Shown one piece after another: positions 38,926 to 50,776 of a stretch of 64,000 nt of DNA (position 1 is the stretch's first letter; every line of letters begins with the position of its first letter). Both the position numbers and the translations under genes were made by a program. The notes below the pieces were generated by a model that did no database searches, was not told the origin of the DNA, and was given only the letters and a program-made list of their open reading frames with translations. This DNA comes from Methanosarcina barkeri MS (GTDB lineage: Archaea; Halobacteriota; Methanosarcinia; Methanosarcinales; Methanosarcinaceae), in assembly GCF_000970025.1 (NCBI RefSeq), contig NZ_CP009528.1, forward strand, positions 3,087,168-3,151,167, in the 5' to 3' direction.

Positions 38926-41157
38926 ATGAAAACCTCGTCCTCAAATAGACATCAGGAATTTGCCAGACTCATGACTAAATATCTTGAAAAACAGGATGTG
39001 AATCAACGCTTTCATCTAGAAGGTCCCGGCACCAATTCGTTAGCTGCCTGGTTCCTGGGGCCAAAAGCTGAAAACCAGACTTTGTTTTCGGACCTCATAT
39101 TAAAAGGAATTGATGCTAACTGCAAAGATAGAATTGGGTATTTTCCAAACGATCCTCCTTATGTTACGCCTGAAAGAAAAGACGAAGAATATTATCAAAG
39201 CGTAGACAAGCTAGAAACTGAGTACCAAAAACTTCTGGACAACCTGAAAGGCTCTGTTCCTTTTTCCAGTTATCGTTATCAAGCTCACATGAATTGGGAC
39301 TTAACCATTCCGGGAATGCTGGGGTACTTTGCAGCCATGCTCTATAATCAGAACAATGTTGCACTGGAGGCTTCTCCGGTAACATCTCAACTTGAAGCGT
39401 TGGTAGGAGATGACCTCTGCAAAATGCTGGGGTTCTCGATACCTCAAAATGTAAACTCCGGTATCATATCTTCTCAAAAATCTTCTGTAGAAATAAGACC
39501 ATGGGGTCATATTACCTGTGATGGCTCGGTCGCTAATCTGGAAGCAATGTGGGCCGCACGAAATCTAAAATACTATCCTCTTTCAGTAGTTGCAGCTCTA
39601 AGAAACGAAAAAATTCTTGAGCCGGCGAAAAATATGACCGTTCCTTTAAACGATGGTAGCAGGGCTCAATTAATTAAATTGGATACATGGATACTTCTTA
39701 ACCTCAATATTGATGTTATACTTAACCTGACCACGCGAATGGAAAATGAGTACGGGATCTCTTCTCAGGATATTACCAATGCTCTGGATCCGTACCTGCT
39801 TCAAAGTATGGGTTTTGCTTCCTTCAGCAGAGAATTTGTAAGCGGTTTTCTCGAGCCTGTCGTAATGGGCTGTTCTACAAAACACTATTCCTGGCCTAAG
39901 AATGCAGCTGTTCTGGGTATCGGAAAAGACAACTTTATAAATATTAGCATAGATATGAATGCCAGGATGGATGTCAAACACCTGCGTACAGAGCTGGACA
40001 GGTGTTTAGAAAGAAGGCAGCCGGTAATTATGGTTGTGGTGGTTCTGGGTTCCACAGAAGAAAGTGCAGTCGATCCTCTATCCGAAGTGCTTTCGACACG
40101 CGAAGAGTATAGGAAGGCCGGACTGGAATTTGTAGTACACGTTGATGCCGCCTGGGGTGGATATTTTGCCAGCCTTCTTAGAAAGCCGGAGAATAACATT
40201 GCCAGAAAAACTAACAATAACAATCTACAGGATACCCCTGTATTGCAGCTAAGCGAATACGTTACAGAACAATACAAAGCTCTACCTGCTGCAGACTCAA
40301 TAACAATAGATCCCCATAAAGCTGGTTATATTCCTTATCCAGCCGGAGGGCTCTGCTATCGCAATTCGTGTATGCGAAACCTGGTGGCTTTTCTGGCACC
40401 GGAAGTATATCATAGCGACAGTCTTGATGCAAGTATGGGAATATATGGAATTGAAGGCTCAAAACCTGGGGCAGCAGCGGCTGGAGTGTATCTAAGTCAT
40501 CGTATTATTCGCCCTGATCAAAGCGGTTATGGGCAAATCCTCGGAAAAGCGCTTTTTAACAGCAAGAGGTTTTATGCAGCAATTGTTACTATGGCAGAAC
40601 CGGATGACCCATTTATTGTTGTTCCGGTACAACAGATACCAGCTGAAAAACAAGGTAAAAGCCAAAAGGAAATTGAACAACAGCTAGAATACATTCGGGA
40701 AAACATTGCCAACAAAGAAAATGATGATCTGGTTAATGATCCTGAAGCTATGTCCTTGTTAAAGGAATTGGGCTCTGACCAAATCATAATTACCTATGCC
40801 TTTAATTTCAAAAACAAGGATGGAAAACTCAATACAGACCCTGTTTTGGTTAACAACTTCAATAAAGCGATTTTTAAGAAACTAAGTCTTTCCGCGGATC
40901 CGGATCAGACACAAAAGACTCCTTTGATTATCACAACTTCCGAATTTGATCCGGAGGCCTATGGAGAGAATTTTGTGAGAAACTTCATGGCACGCCTGGG
41001 TGTGAATCATGACAGTCTGCTCACGATGAACTTCATTTCTTCTACAACCATGAGTCCCTGGCTTACAGCAACAAGGGATGGGAACTTTATCCCGACGCTA
41101 ATTAAGGATTTTAGAGAAGCTATTCTTACGACAGTTAGCGATTTCACTGAACAATAA
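38926..41157 (+). CDS. Group II PLP-dependent amino-acid decarboxylase, large form
   Basis: 743 residues. The core is the glutamate/tyrosine/aromatic decarboxylase fold: FSSYRYQAHMNWDLTIPGML, HITCDGSVANLEAMWAARNL (cofactor phosphate region), VVHVDAAWGGYFASLL (Asp binding the pyridine nitrogen) and SITIDPHKAGYIPYPAGGLC with Lys465 as the pyridoxal-phosphate lysine. These match the tyrosine-decarboxylase branch best, but substrate choice cannot be read from sequence. The chain is longer than most family members (450-620) because of insertions and a C-terminal domain after about residue 560. A good site (aaaggag) precedes the ATG. No amino-acid antiporter is adjacent, unlike in bacterial decarboxylase operons. 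Gene transfer from bacteria is possible. Confidence 0.85.
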   Translation: MKTSSSNRHQEFARLMTKYLEKQDVNQRFHLEGPGTNSLAAWFLGPKAENQTLFSDLILKGIDANCKDRIGYFPNDPPYVTPERKDEEYYQSVDKLETEYQKLLDNLKGSVPFSSYRYQAHMNWDLTIPGMLGYFAAMLYNQNNVALEASPVTSQLEALVGDDLCKMLGFSIPQNVNSGIISSQKSSVEIRPWGHITCDGSVANLEAMWAARNLKYYPLSVVAALRNEKILEPAKNMTVPLNDGSRAQLIKLDTWILLNLNIDVILNLTTRMENEYGISSQDITNALDPYLLQSMGFASFSREFVSGFLEPVVMGCSTKHYSWPKNAAVLGIGKDNFINISIDMNARMDVKHLRTELDRCLERRQPVIMVVVVLGSTEESAVDPLSEVLSTREEYRKAGLEFVVHVDAAWGGYFASLLRKPENNIARKTNNNNLQDTPVLQLSEYVTEQYKALPAADSITIDPHKAGYIPYPAGGLCYRNSCMRNLVAFLAPEVYHSDSLDASMGIYGIEGSKPGAAAAGVYLSHRIIRPDQSGYGQILGKALFNSKRFYAAIVTMAEPDDPFIVVPVQQIPAEKQGKSQKEIEQQLEYIRENIANKENDDLVNDPEAMSLLKELGSDQIIITYAFNFKNKDGKLNTDPVLVNNFNKAIFKKLSLSADPDQTQKTPLIITTSEFDPEAYGENFVRNFMARLGVNHDSLLTMNFISSTTMSPWLTATRDGNFIPTLIKDFREAILTTVSDFTEQ

Positions 41158-41354
41158 ATACATTAGGAGAAATACCTCAAAGCTGACGGTACTGTGAATT
41201 CAGTGATGTTAATTTAACGATTTGAAAAACTAAGGTTCTACATAAGAAAGAATCAAAAAGAAAGTTGAAGGATGGCTGAAAAAACATAAGAAGGGTTGAA
41301 AAAGAGTTAATAAAAGTTGAAAAAAGAGTTAAATGAGAGAAGAATCGAAAAAAT

Positions 41355-42641
41355 TCATTCTTCCGTTTTCTTATTCTCAAAAGCCTCCTTTACGATTTTC
41401 AAAGCACAGAGATCCCCGCACATCGAACAGGTATCGCTTTCAGTTTTTCGGGCATCCCGGATTTTGCGGGCCCTGTTGCCATCGATTGCCAGTTCGAACT
41501 GTTTTTCCCAGTCAAGGTCCCTGCGGGCATATGCCATAGCAAGATCCTTTTCCCAGGCGCGTTCTCTCGGGCCTTCTTTTATAAGGTCAATAGTGTGGGC
41601 TGCAACCTTTGTTACGAGCAGACCTTCTTTTATATCCTCAAGGGCTGGAAGAGCAAGGTGTTCCGAGGGAGTTACCATGCAGAGGAAATCCGTACCGTAC
41701 ATCCCTGCAACTGCGCCTCCTATTGCACCTGTAATGTGGTCAAAGCCGGGAGCAATATCAGTCACAAGCGGGCCCAGAAGATAGAGAGGAGCACCATTAC
41801 AGAGCTCTTTCATGCCCCTAACGCTGAGTTCGATTTCGTTCAAAGGCACATGGCCGGGACCTTCTACAAAAGTCTGGACATTGGCAGCCCTTGCCCGCTT
41901 TACGAGTTCACCAAGCGTGATAAATTCCATGAACTTCGGGCGGTCAGAGGCATCGGCAATGCAGCCGGGACGCATGCCGTCTCCAAGGCTCAGAGTCATA
42001 TCATATTCTTTTGCGATTTCAAGTAGATAATCAAATTCGGCATAGAAAGGATTGTCTTCTCCGTTATGCAGCATCCAGGCAAGGGTAAAAGAGCCTCCAC
42101 GGCTCACGACATTCATGATCCTGTCGCTCTGGCGCAGCCGCTCAAGTGAGTTTAAGTTAACCCCGGCGTGCACGGTCACAAAGTCGACTCCCTGTTTGGC
42201 ATGTTTCCGGACGGCGTTGAACATATCATCCGAAGTCATTTCCACAACAACTTTCCTGGAAGCTGCAGCCTGGTAGATTGGAACCGTCCCGACTGGAATG
42301 TTAACGGATTTCAGGATTCGAGTGCGAATTTCATCAAGATTTCCGCCTGTAGAAAGATCCATTACGGCATGAGCACCGAAAGTTTCGGCTGCCTTTGCTT
42401 TTTCAACTTCGGCATCAATGTCTATATAATCTCTCGATGTTCCTACATTGGCATTGATCTTTGTGCTCATGTACTTGCCAATACCTATAGGAAGGGTCTC
42501 TCGCCTGTTATTTACGGGGATAGCGATTAGCCCTTTTACCACGCAGGAGCGGACAGTCTCAGCGTCTATTCCTTCAGCTTTTGCCACGGCTTCTATAGAG
42601 GGGGTGACGATTCCCTTCTTTGCATCTTCCATTAGTGTCAT
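41355..42641 (-). CDS. thiC: Phosphomethylpyrimidine synthase ThiC
   Basis: Radical SAM enzyme that converts aminoimidazole ribotide to hydroxymethylpyrimidine phosphate for thiamine. 428 residues, the usual archaeal length. Motifs: [78 protein letters not shown] and [13 protein letters not shown]. The C-terminal CSMCGDLC (CxxCxxxxC pattern of ThiC) binds the [4Fe-4S] cluster. The start ATG has ggag 5 nt upstream. No thiamine riboswitch is seen in the short leader. It stands alone on its strand. Confidence 0.96.
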   Translation of the reverse strand: MTLMEDAKKGIVTPSIEAVAKAEGIDAETVRSCVVKGLIAIPVNNRRETLPIGIGKYMSTKINANVGTSRDYIDIDAEVEKAKAAETFGAHAVMDLSTGGNLDEIRTRILKSVNIPVGTVPIYQAAASRKVVVEMTSDDMFNAVRKHAKQGVDFVTVHAGVNLNSLERLRQSDRIMNVVSRGGSFTLAWMLHNGEDNPFYAEFDYLLEIAKEYDMTLSLGDGMRPGCIADASDRPKFMEFITLGELVKRARAANVQTFVEGPGHVPLNEIELSVRGMKELCNGAPLYLLGPLVTDIAPGFDHITGAIGGAVAGMYGTDFLCMVTPSEHLALPALEDIKEGLLVTKVAAHTIDLIKEGPRERAWEKDLAMAYARRDLDWEKQFELAIDGNRARKIRDARKTESDTCSMCGDLCALKIVKEAFENKKTEE

Positions 42642-43282
42642 TGTTACTCCAGACTGCAGGTTAATGAGACAATTATAATATTATATTAATTAATAGATAT
42701 CAATAAAAAAATGTCAAATAACAGCAATATCATTGACTGTAACTAACCGACATTTCATAAGCATATTATAAGGTTGACCAGAATAATAAGGATAAAGATA
42801 AATCCAGTACTTATATCTTGCAGACTAGAACAGACAACTCATATATATCTTTTCACATATCTTTTCACGTCTGGTAAGTCATATAATATGTATAAGCAAA
42901 CAAATATATAAATAATGTATGTATATTATTTAGAGCATGCGCAGAAAGAAAACCACGGAAACTGTTTTTAAGTAAAGGCTTTTACAGCTTACTGATATAA
43001 TTGAATCTGACCAGTAAAATAATTGAATTTAGCCAGTAAAATAATTGAATCTGACCAGTAAAATGATTGAACCTAACCAGTAAAATGATTGAACCTAACC
43101 AGTAAGATTAAGCCGATGCACATAAAAGAAACGAGAAAAAGAAGGGAAATCTTTCAGGTGCATTTCCTGATTCACTTTATTATGTGTTTCAATTAGCTTC
43201 ATTATGCGTTTCCTTACACATTTCTTATTAATACTATTTTAGATCCCAATATAATCTCAAGAACGGAATCAGGGTATTTTAT
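42642..43282. other. Intergenic between divergent thiC and topoisomerase genes
   Basis: AT-rich, with probable divergent promoters; holds the 22-bp tandem repeat at 42999-43108. No other gene recognised. Confidence 0.5.
42999..43108. repeat. Tandem repeat, 22-bp unit, exactly 5 copies
   Basis: aattgaatctgaccagtaaa plus at, at 42999-43020, 43021-43042, 43043-43064, 43065-43086 and 43087-43108, with a few substitutions. Confidence 0.96.
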
Positions 43283-45883
43283 ATGACAGTTGTCGCATTT
43301 GCAGAAAAGAATAAGGCAGCATCCCAGATTGCCAGCATCCTGGGCGAGGGGGAAGTTGAGAGGATAACAGTTGAAGGGCTGCCTGTATACGAATTCAAGT
43401 GGAAAGGTGAAGAGTGGCTGGTAATGGGACTTTCCGGGCATATTATGAATTATGACTTTCCGGAACAGTATAATAAATGGAGGGAAGTAAATCCGGGTGT
43501 GCTTCTTGAAGTCGACCCGCAAAAACTTGTAACTCGAACTGATTACGCTGCTGCAGTAAAAAATCTGGCAAAAAGAGCAAACAAGATCGTCCTTGCCTGC
43601 GACTATGACAGGGAAGGAGAAAACATAGGATTTGAAGCCAAGACACTTGCAGAGGAAGTAACAAATGTGCCGGTTGAAAGGGCACGTTTTTCGTCTCTCT
43701 CCCCAAAGGAGGTAAAAAAAGCTTTTGAAAGCCTGATAGACCCGGACTACAACATGGCAATGGCTGCAGAAGCCAGACAGATTCTGGACCTTAAAATGGG
43801 AGCAGCTTTCACCCGCTTTGTCACGCTTTCGGTCAGGGAGAGAGCAAGAACAAAAGATATACTTTCTATCGGTCCCTGCCAGACGCCTACCTGCGGGTTT
43901 GTATACGAAAGAGAAAAGGCAATCCGGGCTTTTCAGGCAAAGGACTTCTGGAAGATAACGGCGATTTTCTCGGCAGGAAGTGGAAAAGAAAGGGAAAAAG
44001 AAGGAGAAAAAGAAGAAGGAAAAGAAAGAGAGAAAAAAAGAGGAAAAAAAGGAGGAAAAGAAAGAGGAGATTTTGAAGGTACTCACAGAGCAGGAAATAT
44101 TCACGATAAAGAAAAAGCCGCTGAGATCTTCAAGCGGCTGAAAGGGGCAAAGGAAGGATTAGTTGCGAAAAAGACAGTAAAAGAAACAAAAACCAGCCCT
44201 CCTAATCCATTAAATACTACAGAATTCCTCAAAAGGGCCTCCAAGTTTCTCGGAATAAGCCCGGAACTTGCCCTTGAGGTTGCAGAACAGCTTTACCTTG
44301 CAGGGTTTACCAGCTACCCCAGGACCGAGACAAACAAATACGCTGACGACTTTGATTTCAAGTCCCTTGTCTTTGACTTTGCACGCCAGAAGGAGTACAA
44401 GCCTTTTGCAGAGTCTATCCTTATAGCCCCAATTGTCCCAAAAAACGGGGAAAAAGATGCACACGACCACCCCCCTATCCACCCAATCAGGGCGGCTTCA
44501 AGAGGAGAGGTTAGCTCTGCAGTAAATATCCCTCAGGCCCCTGCAGTCTATGACCTTATAGCAAGGCATTTCCTGGCAAACCTTATGCCTGCAGCCGTTT
44601 TCGAAAAAACGCACCTCCACCTGCTCGTAAATGAAGAGCCTTTTGACTCGTCCGGAACCGTGCTTAAGGATTCAGGCTGGCTTGAAGCCTATCCATTCGA
44701 AAATAAGAAGGATAAACTTCTCCCATTTGTAGAAGAAGGCCAGAAAGTAGGCATAAAAAAGCTCAGCAATACAAAGTCCAAAACCAGCCCGCCAAAAAAA
44801 CTGACCGAAGCCGAACTTTTGACCCTTATGGACAAAAACGGGATAGGGACAAAGGCAACAGCTCCTACTCATATCGAAACAAACAAGAAGCGAGGGTATC
44901 TTGAGACAAAGGGAAAAACCATCTCTATTCTCGATACAGGTTTTACCCTTATGGATGGGCTCTCTCTGACCGTCCCGATTCTAGTAAAGCCGGAAATAAG
45001 GGCAAAGATCGAAGCCCTTATTCAGGAAGTCGAAGATGGAAAAAAAGAGTTTGAAGCTGCCCTTGAAGAAGGCACAGCCCTGATCAAGGAGATGTACGCC
45101 CAGCTTGAAGCAAATAAAAAGGAGCTGACTTCAAACATAGCAGGCACAATTAAGGATGAAGCTGCCCTTGAAGACAAGAAAAACTACATCGGAACCTGTA
45201 AGGTTTGCGGGCATGTGTTAAGAATTGTGCAGACGGATTCAGGCCGCTTTGTAGGTTGCACAGGCTATCCCGACTGCAGAAACTCGTATCCTCTGCCAAA
45301 AGCCGGGGCTTTGACCGTACTAAGGAGCAAGGAATGTAAAAAAGGAGGAGCAGCTGTCCTGAAAGTCGGAAACAAATATAACTGGGCTGTAGGCATAGGC
45401 CCCTGTTTTACCTGCGACCTTGAAAAAGAATGTTATCCCCCAGAAACGGTCGGCCCCTGTCCGGAATGTGATGGAAGCATGTTCCTGATAAACTTTAAAG
45501 ACACACGATTCCTGGGCTGCACGAAACGCTGCGGATACACTCATTCAGTCCCCAAAACCGGAAAACTGACCCTGCTTGACAAGACCTGTGAAACCTGCGG
45601 CTGGAAGTTGTTCAGGTTAAAAGACGGCGACCGCCCTGAAGAAGAGTTCTGTATAAACCGGCGCTGCCCAGAAGGCAGAAAGTACTGGAAAAAACCAGGC
45701 AAAGGAGCCGAAACAAGGATCAAGGTAAAGGCTTCTGTAAGCCGCCCTGCAGCAAGTTCAGTAGCAAAACCGGCATCAAGTTCAGCGACAAGTTCAGCAG
45801 CAAGCCCAGAAGTAACCCAAGCAAAAAGAAAAACTTCAGAATTATCGGCTGCGGGCCTGAAAAAAAGTAAGTTAAAAACCTGA
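43283..45883 (+). CDS. topA: Type IA DNA topoisomerase (topoisomerase I/III) with zinc ribbons
   Basis: Relaxes negative supercoils by single-strand passage. 866 residues: Toprim domain first (FAEKNKAASQIASILGEGE, then ACDYDREGENIGFEA with the acidic DxDxE metal site at about 108-116), then the arch and core with SIGPCQTPTCGFVYEREKAI. The catalytic Tyr345 lies in FTSYPRTETNKY. Three C-terminal four-cysteine ribbons follow (CKVCGH/CTGYPDC, CPECDG/CTKRC, CETCGW/CINRRC), then a Ser/Ala/Lys-rich tail. An oddity is a 36-residue Lys/Glu/Gly run (about 232-268, bases 43978-44085) inserted in the core, encoded by a purine-only tract. The gene is divergent from thiC. Confidence 0.95.
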   Translation: MTVVAFAEKNKAASQIASILGEGEVERITVEGLPVYEFKWKGEEWLVMGLSGHIMNYDFPEQYNKWREVNPGVLLEVDPQKLVTRTDYAAAVKNLAKRANKIVLACDYDREGENIGFEAKTLAEEVTNVPVERARFSSLSPKEVKKAFESLIDPDYNMAMAAEARQILDLKMGAAFTRFVTLSVRERARTKDILSIGPCQTPTCGFVYEREKAIRAFQAKDFWKITAIFSAGSGKEREKEGEKEEGKEREKKRGKKGGKERGDFEGTHRAGNIHDKEKAAEIFKRLKGAKEGLVAKKTVKETKTSPPNPLNTTEFLKRASKFLGISPELALEVAEQLYLAGFTSYPRTETNKYADDFDFKSLVFDFARQKEYKPFAESILIAPIVPKNGEKDAHDHPPIHPIRAASRGEVSSAVNIPQAPAVYDLIARHFLANLMPAAVFEKTHLHLLVNEEPFDSSGTVLKDSGWLEAYPFENKKDKLLPFVEEGQKVGIKKLSNTKSKTSPPKKLTEAELLTLMDKNGIGTKATAPTHIETNKKRGYLETKGKTISILDTGFTLMDGLSLTVPILVKPEIRAKIEALIQEVEDGKKEFEAALEEGTALIKEMYAQLEANKKELTSNIAGTIKDEAALEDKKNYIGTCKVCGHVLRIVQTDSGRFVGCTGYPDCRNSYPLPKAGALTVLRSKECKKGGAAVLKVGNKYNWAVGIGPCFTCDLEKECYPPETVGPCPECDGSMFLINFKDTRFLGCTKRCGYTHSVPKTGKLTLLDKTCETCGWKLFRLKDGDRPEEEFCINRRCPEGRKYWKKPGKGAETRIKVKASVSRPAASSVAKPASSSATSSAASPEVTQAKRKTSELSAAGLKKSKLKT

Positions 45884-45911
45884 AATTCGGCAAGCAGAGA
45901 AGTCCAATTAT

Positions 45912-45955
45912 TGTCTCGTCCAAGTCCTGTCCTTGGAGAGACAGCGCCTTTTTCA
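45912..45955 (+). terminator. Hairpin with T run after the topoisomerase gene
   Basis: tgtctcgtccaag, loop tcctgtc, cttggagagaca (one bulge), then gcgcctttttc. Strong stem at 45912-45943, about 30 nt after the stop codon. Confidence 0.65.
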
Positions 45956-46266
45956 TTACGTTCCGCTTCGCTCAAAAGGCTGAACTATAACGAAGAATGA
46001 AGATACTGAATTGAGCCAAGAAGGATAAATTTTAAGTTTCTGAATTTTCCTTTTTTCTGCGATTAGATAATTTAGAGTGGGTTTTTCACACTTCTACTGG
46101 TAGATAATCTGGAACCAAAAAGAGCCTTAGAAATACAATTAGAACAGTGAAGAAGAACAATTAGAACAGTAAAAATAAGAAATTCATATACTAAAAGAAA
46201 CCAAGAAAGGAGATAAGAAAATCCTTTCGGATTTTCCCCTGCTTCTTGATATTAAACCAGAACGAA

Positions 46267-47544
<1,278 letters not shown>

Positions 47545-49049
47545 TTAAAGGAAACGGATTCCTTTCGGCATTTCACCTACTCTCTTTCTAAACTCCTCAG
47601 GCCAATTTGCAGGGTCAAGCCCTTTCTGCGCAAGGAAGACCGCAGTCCATCTTTCAAGCCCGACTCCGGAACAGCCAGACCAAATCTTCTCCAGACTGAA
47701 GTTTTACATTGAAGCCTTTGGGATACTTGTCTCCGTTGATACTCACATTCTGGAACTCGAGCCACTCTCCATCCGGCCCACGGTAAGGCAGGCAGGCCTC
47801 GTAATCGGTGGTCCCGACAGTGTTTTCTTCGGTAAGTCCGAGCAGCCCTTCCTGTGCCATGAACCAGAAAGTAACTCTTGCTTTTCTCCACCGATGTCCA
47901 GGATGTCGTTGAAGATATGCATATAACGATCATGCAGTTCTTCTGCGCACTTTGTTACCTCTTCTTTTGTCCCGATCCAGACAATTTCGACCCTGTGGAA
48001 TTCATCGACCCTTTCGATACCGTGAATTCCGCCACTCTCATATCTGTGAGAGGTTCCAGACCTGTCAAAGACCTTTACAGGAATTTCCTCATTTGGAAGG
48101 GTTTCCCTTGCTACGTACATCCAGAAAGGCGGGCATTGGGCATAGCACATGCCTCCGATTGGCTCTGCGATTTTTTCCTTGATCAGTTTTGTGGGCGCTT
48201 CATGAGTAACCTTGTAGTAATCGGCAACCTCTTCCCAGTAATCGGGATCCCTTGTCTGCGGAGGACACACATAATATATCTCAGAGTAGACACCCTTTGC
48301 ATGCCCGGATTTCATCCAGACTTCCCAGGTGACCAGTTTCGGGAAAATCATTTCCCTGTATCCGAGAGGTTCTAGAAGTTCTTCAAGGACGATTTTTTTG
48401 AAAGTCCGAAAGATCTTTGTGGACTGTGGCCCGTGGATCCACTGTCCGCGGCTTGACCCACGTTTGAGCCAGCCTTCTTTCATCATAGCCTGGGTCGGGT
48501 CTTCCTTGAAAGGATGCTCCATTGGCTCTCTCTGCCAGAGCAGATTCCAGTGCTCAGCCTTTGCTCCATACTGGGCAGCCTCGATCTTTTCTTCAAGAAG
48601 GGTGAGAATCCTGTCCGGAACCCGGTTCTTCATCTCAGCTTCTCCGACCTCAAGTTAGAGCTGAATCCCGCCTTCAATGTTTTCCATACTTTTTATATAA
48701 GGCACTTTGAGCATCCTGAGCTCGTGGTCAGCCGGCACTCTAATTGTGAGAGTTCAACCTCGATTCCGCGAATTCCTATCTTGTATTTCTTGCCGAGTGC
48801 CTCAGCAAGCTGTTTTCTCAGACGGAAAATTGCATCGTGCACCCTGACATACCTGCCGGACTGGAGCACAAGCTTGATCCTGTCCTCCCCGAGCTTCCAT
48901 TCCGTAACCTTTGCTCCCTATCCTTCAGGCACCCCTCGGGTGAGAAGGGTATTGTTTGCTTCTTCAAAAAGCGCAGCTATAGCATCCTTTGCAGTAGCGG
49001 GATCTGCGCTTGTTTTAAAATAAGCTTTGGGATTGAACTGTAATTTCAA
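47545..49049 (-). pseudogene. serS: Methanogen-type (class 2) seryl-tRNA synthetase, inactivated
   Basis: The intact enzyme charges tRNA-Ser. The frame starts at TTG 49049 ([20 protein letters not shown]) and is recognisable to [10 protein letters not shown] before TAA 47545-47547, the full family length of about 500 codons. It carries five lesions: TAG at 48918-48920; a frameshift near 48741-48755; TAA at 48655-48657; a frameshift near 47890 (after DILDI); and a frameshift near 47683 (after LQSGE). The longest intact stretch (48633-47893) includes the zinc-binding core with [32 protein letters not shown] and [12 protein letters not shown]. Two stops and three frame changes cannot be sequencing noise alone. 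A bacterial-type SerRS elsewhere would have to serve the cell; Methanosarcina barkeri is known to hold both types. Confidence 0.9.
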
Positions 49050-49849
49050 AGTTTGAGCCTCTTTTATTTGGTATGGAATAAGGTAATTGTGAATTAGATA
49101 ACGACGTAAACAGAGTCTAAAATCAATTTCTGATATGAATGCCTATTCTATAGCAAAAATTCGTAACTCAATAGTAGAATACTGAGTATTCTGATGCTTT
49201 TTATCTATAAACTGGATGGGAACACTGAGTTTTTGTACATTAAAATTATAGTTTGATAGAATTACATATAATTCAGATATAGAATTAGATATAGATATTT
49301 ATAACCTGATCACCCATGCTGTCTAATAAAAATCCGACCAGCCATTTAAGTATTAAATGTTTAAAAAATATCTGTTTCATATAAATTAATTTAATTCATA
49401 AAAATTATATTATCATAGAGAAATATTAATAATTATATATAATTACTTATTAAGCTATCATTGTCAGCTATTTATATCAACTATTGATGTCAGCTATTGA
49501 TGTCAGCTATTGATGTCAGCTATTGATGTCAGCTATTGATGTCAGCTATTGATGTCAGAGCTATTGGTTACACACTATTTTAAAAGATCTGTTTCAACAA
49601 CTATGCAACTAAAACTTAAATCTAGCGACGGAGGAGAAACAGAAAGAAATAGAATCCCGGACAGGTTCACGGTCACGCAGTGACCGGCCTTTCCGAAAAA
49701 ATGGATGTGAAAAAAAGAATTGCAAATTTGCAATGCAGCAGGTTATATATTATACAAAGGACAGTACTTTATAAGCTGGGAGATCACTCAAACGTAGATT
49801 AACGTAAAAGTGGGTAGAAACAAATATTGCGGGATACAGAGGAACATAT
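49050..49849. other. 800-bp intergenic region
   Basis: AT-rich with a 13-bp satellite (49455-49558). At 49667-49686 a short perfect hairpin (cggtcac-gca-gtgaccg) is followed by a weak T run. TATA-like ttatatatta at 49742-49752 may drive mntA-hepT. No gene recognised. Confidence 0.5.
49455..49558. repeat. 13-bp satellite, 8 copies
   Basis: ctattgatgtcag: two degenerate units at 49455-49480, then six perfect ones from 49481 to 49558. Confidence 0.97.
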
Positions 49850-50140
49850 ATGGATGTTAACCAGATCCGGCTCCTTATCTTAGAAAGAAAGGACGAAATA
49901 AAAGAAAAGTTCAAAGCTGAAGTCCTGGGCGTTTTCGGCTCATACGCACGTGGCGAAGAAAAAAAAGAAAGTGATATTGACGTCCTTGTGAGGTTTGGAG
50001 AAGGAGCTACCCTCTTACACCTTGTGGGACTTGGATATTATCTTGAGGACTTATTTGGAGTTCCAGTTGATGTTGTTTCAGAAAGGGCTCTCCACCCGAT
50101 GATGAAAGATGACGTGTTAAAAGAGCTGGTACCGGTATGA
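49850..50140 (+). CDS. mntA: MntA-type nucleotidyltransferase antitoxin
   Basis: 96 residues, a minimal nucleotidyltransferase. GVFGSYARGEEKKESDIDVL has the GS-x10-DxD signature, and a third acid lies in PVDVVSERAL. MntA proteins AMPylate a tyrosine of the HepT toxin and thereby silence it (type VII toxin-antitoxin). The stop overlaps the start of the next gene by 4 nt (ATGA), giving strict coupling. A TATA-like element stands about 100 nt upstream. It opens the defence-rich stretch to the right. Confidence 0.93.
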   Translation: MDVNQIRLLILERKDEIKEKFKAEVLGVFGSYARGEEKKESDIDVLVRFGEGATLLHLVGLGYYLEDLFGVPVDVVSERALHPMMKDDVLKELVPV

Positions 50141-50481
50141 GATCCCCTCTTCTCTATCTTTCCGAGATAATGTCCGCCGCTGTAGCTATACAAGATTTCA
50201 CTGAGGGAATGGACAGAGAAACTTTTCTGAATGATGAGAAAACAAAAAGTGCAGTTGTCCGCCAGTTAGAAATAATAGGTGAAGCTGCAAAAGCTATTCC
50301 TGCAGATATAAAGGCTTTAGCTCCTGATATAGATTGGAGAAATATATCAGGTATGAGAGATCGAATAATACACGCTTATTTTAATGTTGATTATAACCTT
50401 GTCTGGGATACCATAGTAAGTGATATTCCAGTGCTTGAGAGCAGAATTGAAATGCTAGTTAACGAGTTAAAAAATAGCTGA
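50137..50481 (+). CDS. hepT: HepT-type ribonuclease toxin (DUF86)
   Basis: 114 residues, all helical. MRDRIIHAYFNVDYNLVWDT holds the R-x4-H-x-Y active site, whose Tyr is the AMPylation target in characterised pairs. RQLEIIGEAAKAIP is the other conserved helix. The toxin cuts RNA (tRNA in characterised cases) when not modified by MntA. The 4-nt overlap with mntA makes the pair one operon. Both genes look intact. Confidence 0.93.
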   Translation: MRSPLLYLSEIMSAAVAIQDFTEGMDRETFLNDEKTKSAVVRQLEIIGEAAKAIPADIKALAPDIDWRNISGMRDRIIHAYFNVDYNLVWDTIVSDIPVLESRIEMLVNELKNS

Positions 50482-50776
50482 ACAAATGTTCTTCCCGATG
50501 GTTTTCAAGAAATGCAGTAAAAGATTCTCTGCTCTGCGGAGAAGCATACTACACTCCAGAAATTTCAAGAAAAATCAACATAGTTATGAAAAAGTTCCAT
50601 GAGTTCAAACTTCTCCTGCATCCTTTAGTTGCCAACGAGTTGAGTTTTGAAGAAATAGTTGCATGATATTGCGTTTACTTTTTATTTTTACCCCTATCCG
50701 AAAAGTTGATTGAAAGCAAAATAAAAAGAAAAAAGACAAAGTAAAAAAGAGAAAAAAACGAGAATTAAATAAATCG

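Noticed and set aside
42642-42700. Thiamine riboswitch before thiC
   Set aside because: The leader is short and lacks the conserved thi-box elements.
47743-48633. The 296-codon frame taken as a functional shortened SerRS
   Set aside because: It lacks the N-terminal tRNA-binding domain and the C-terminal catalytic end, both still recognisable outside it but out of frame or behind stops; it is a pseudogene fragment.
49660-49690. Possible tRNA or small RNA gene around a G+C-richer hairpin
   Set aside because: Only one short stem (cggtcac/gtgaccg); no cloverleaf or conserved T arm.
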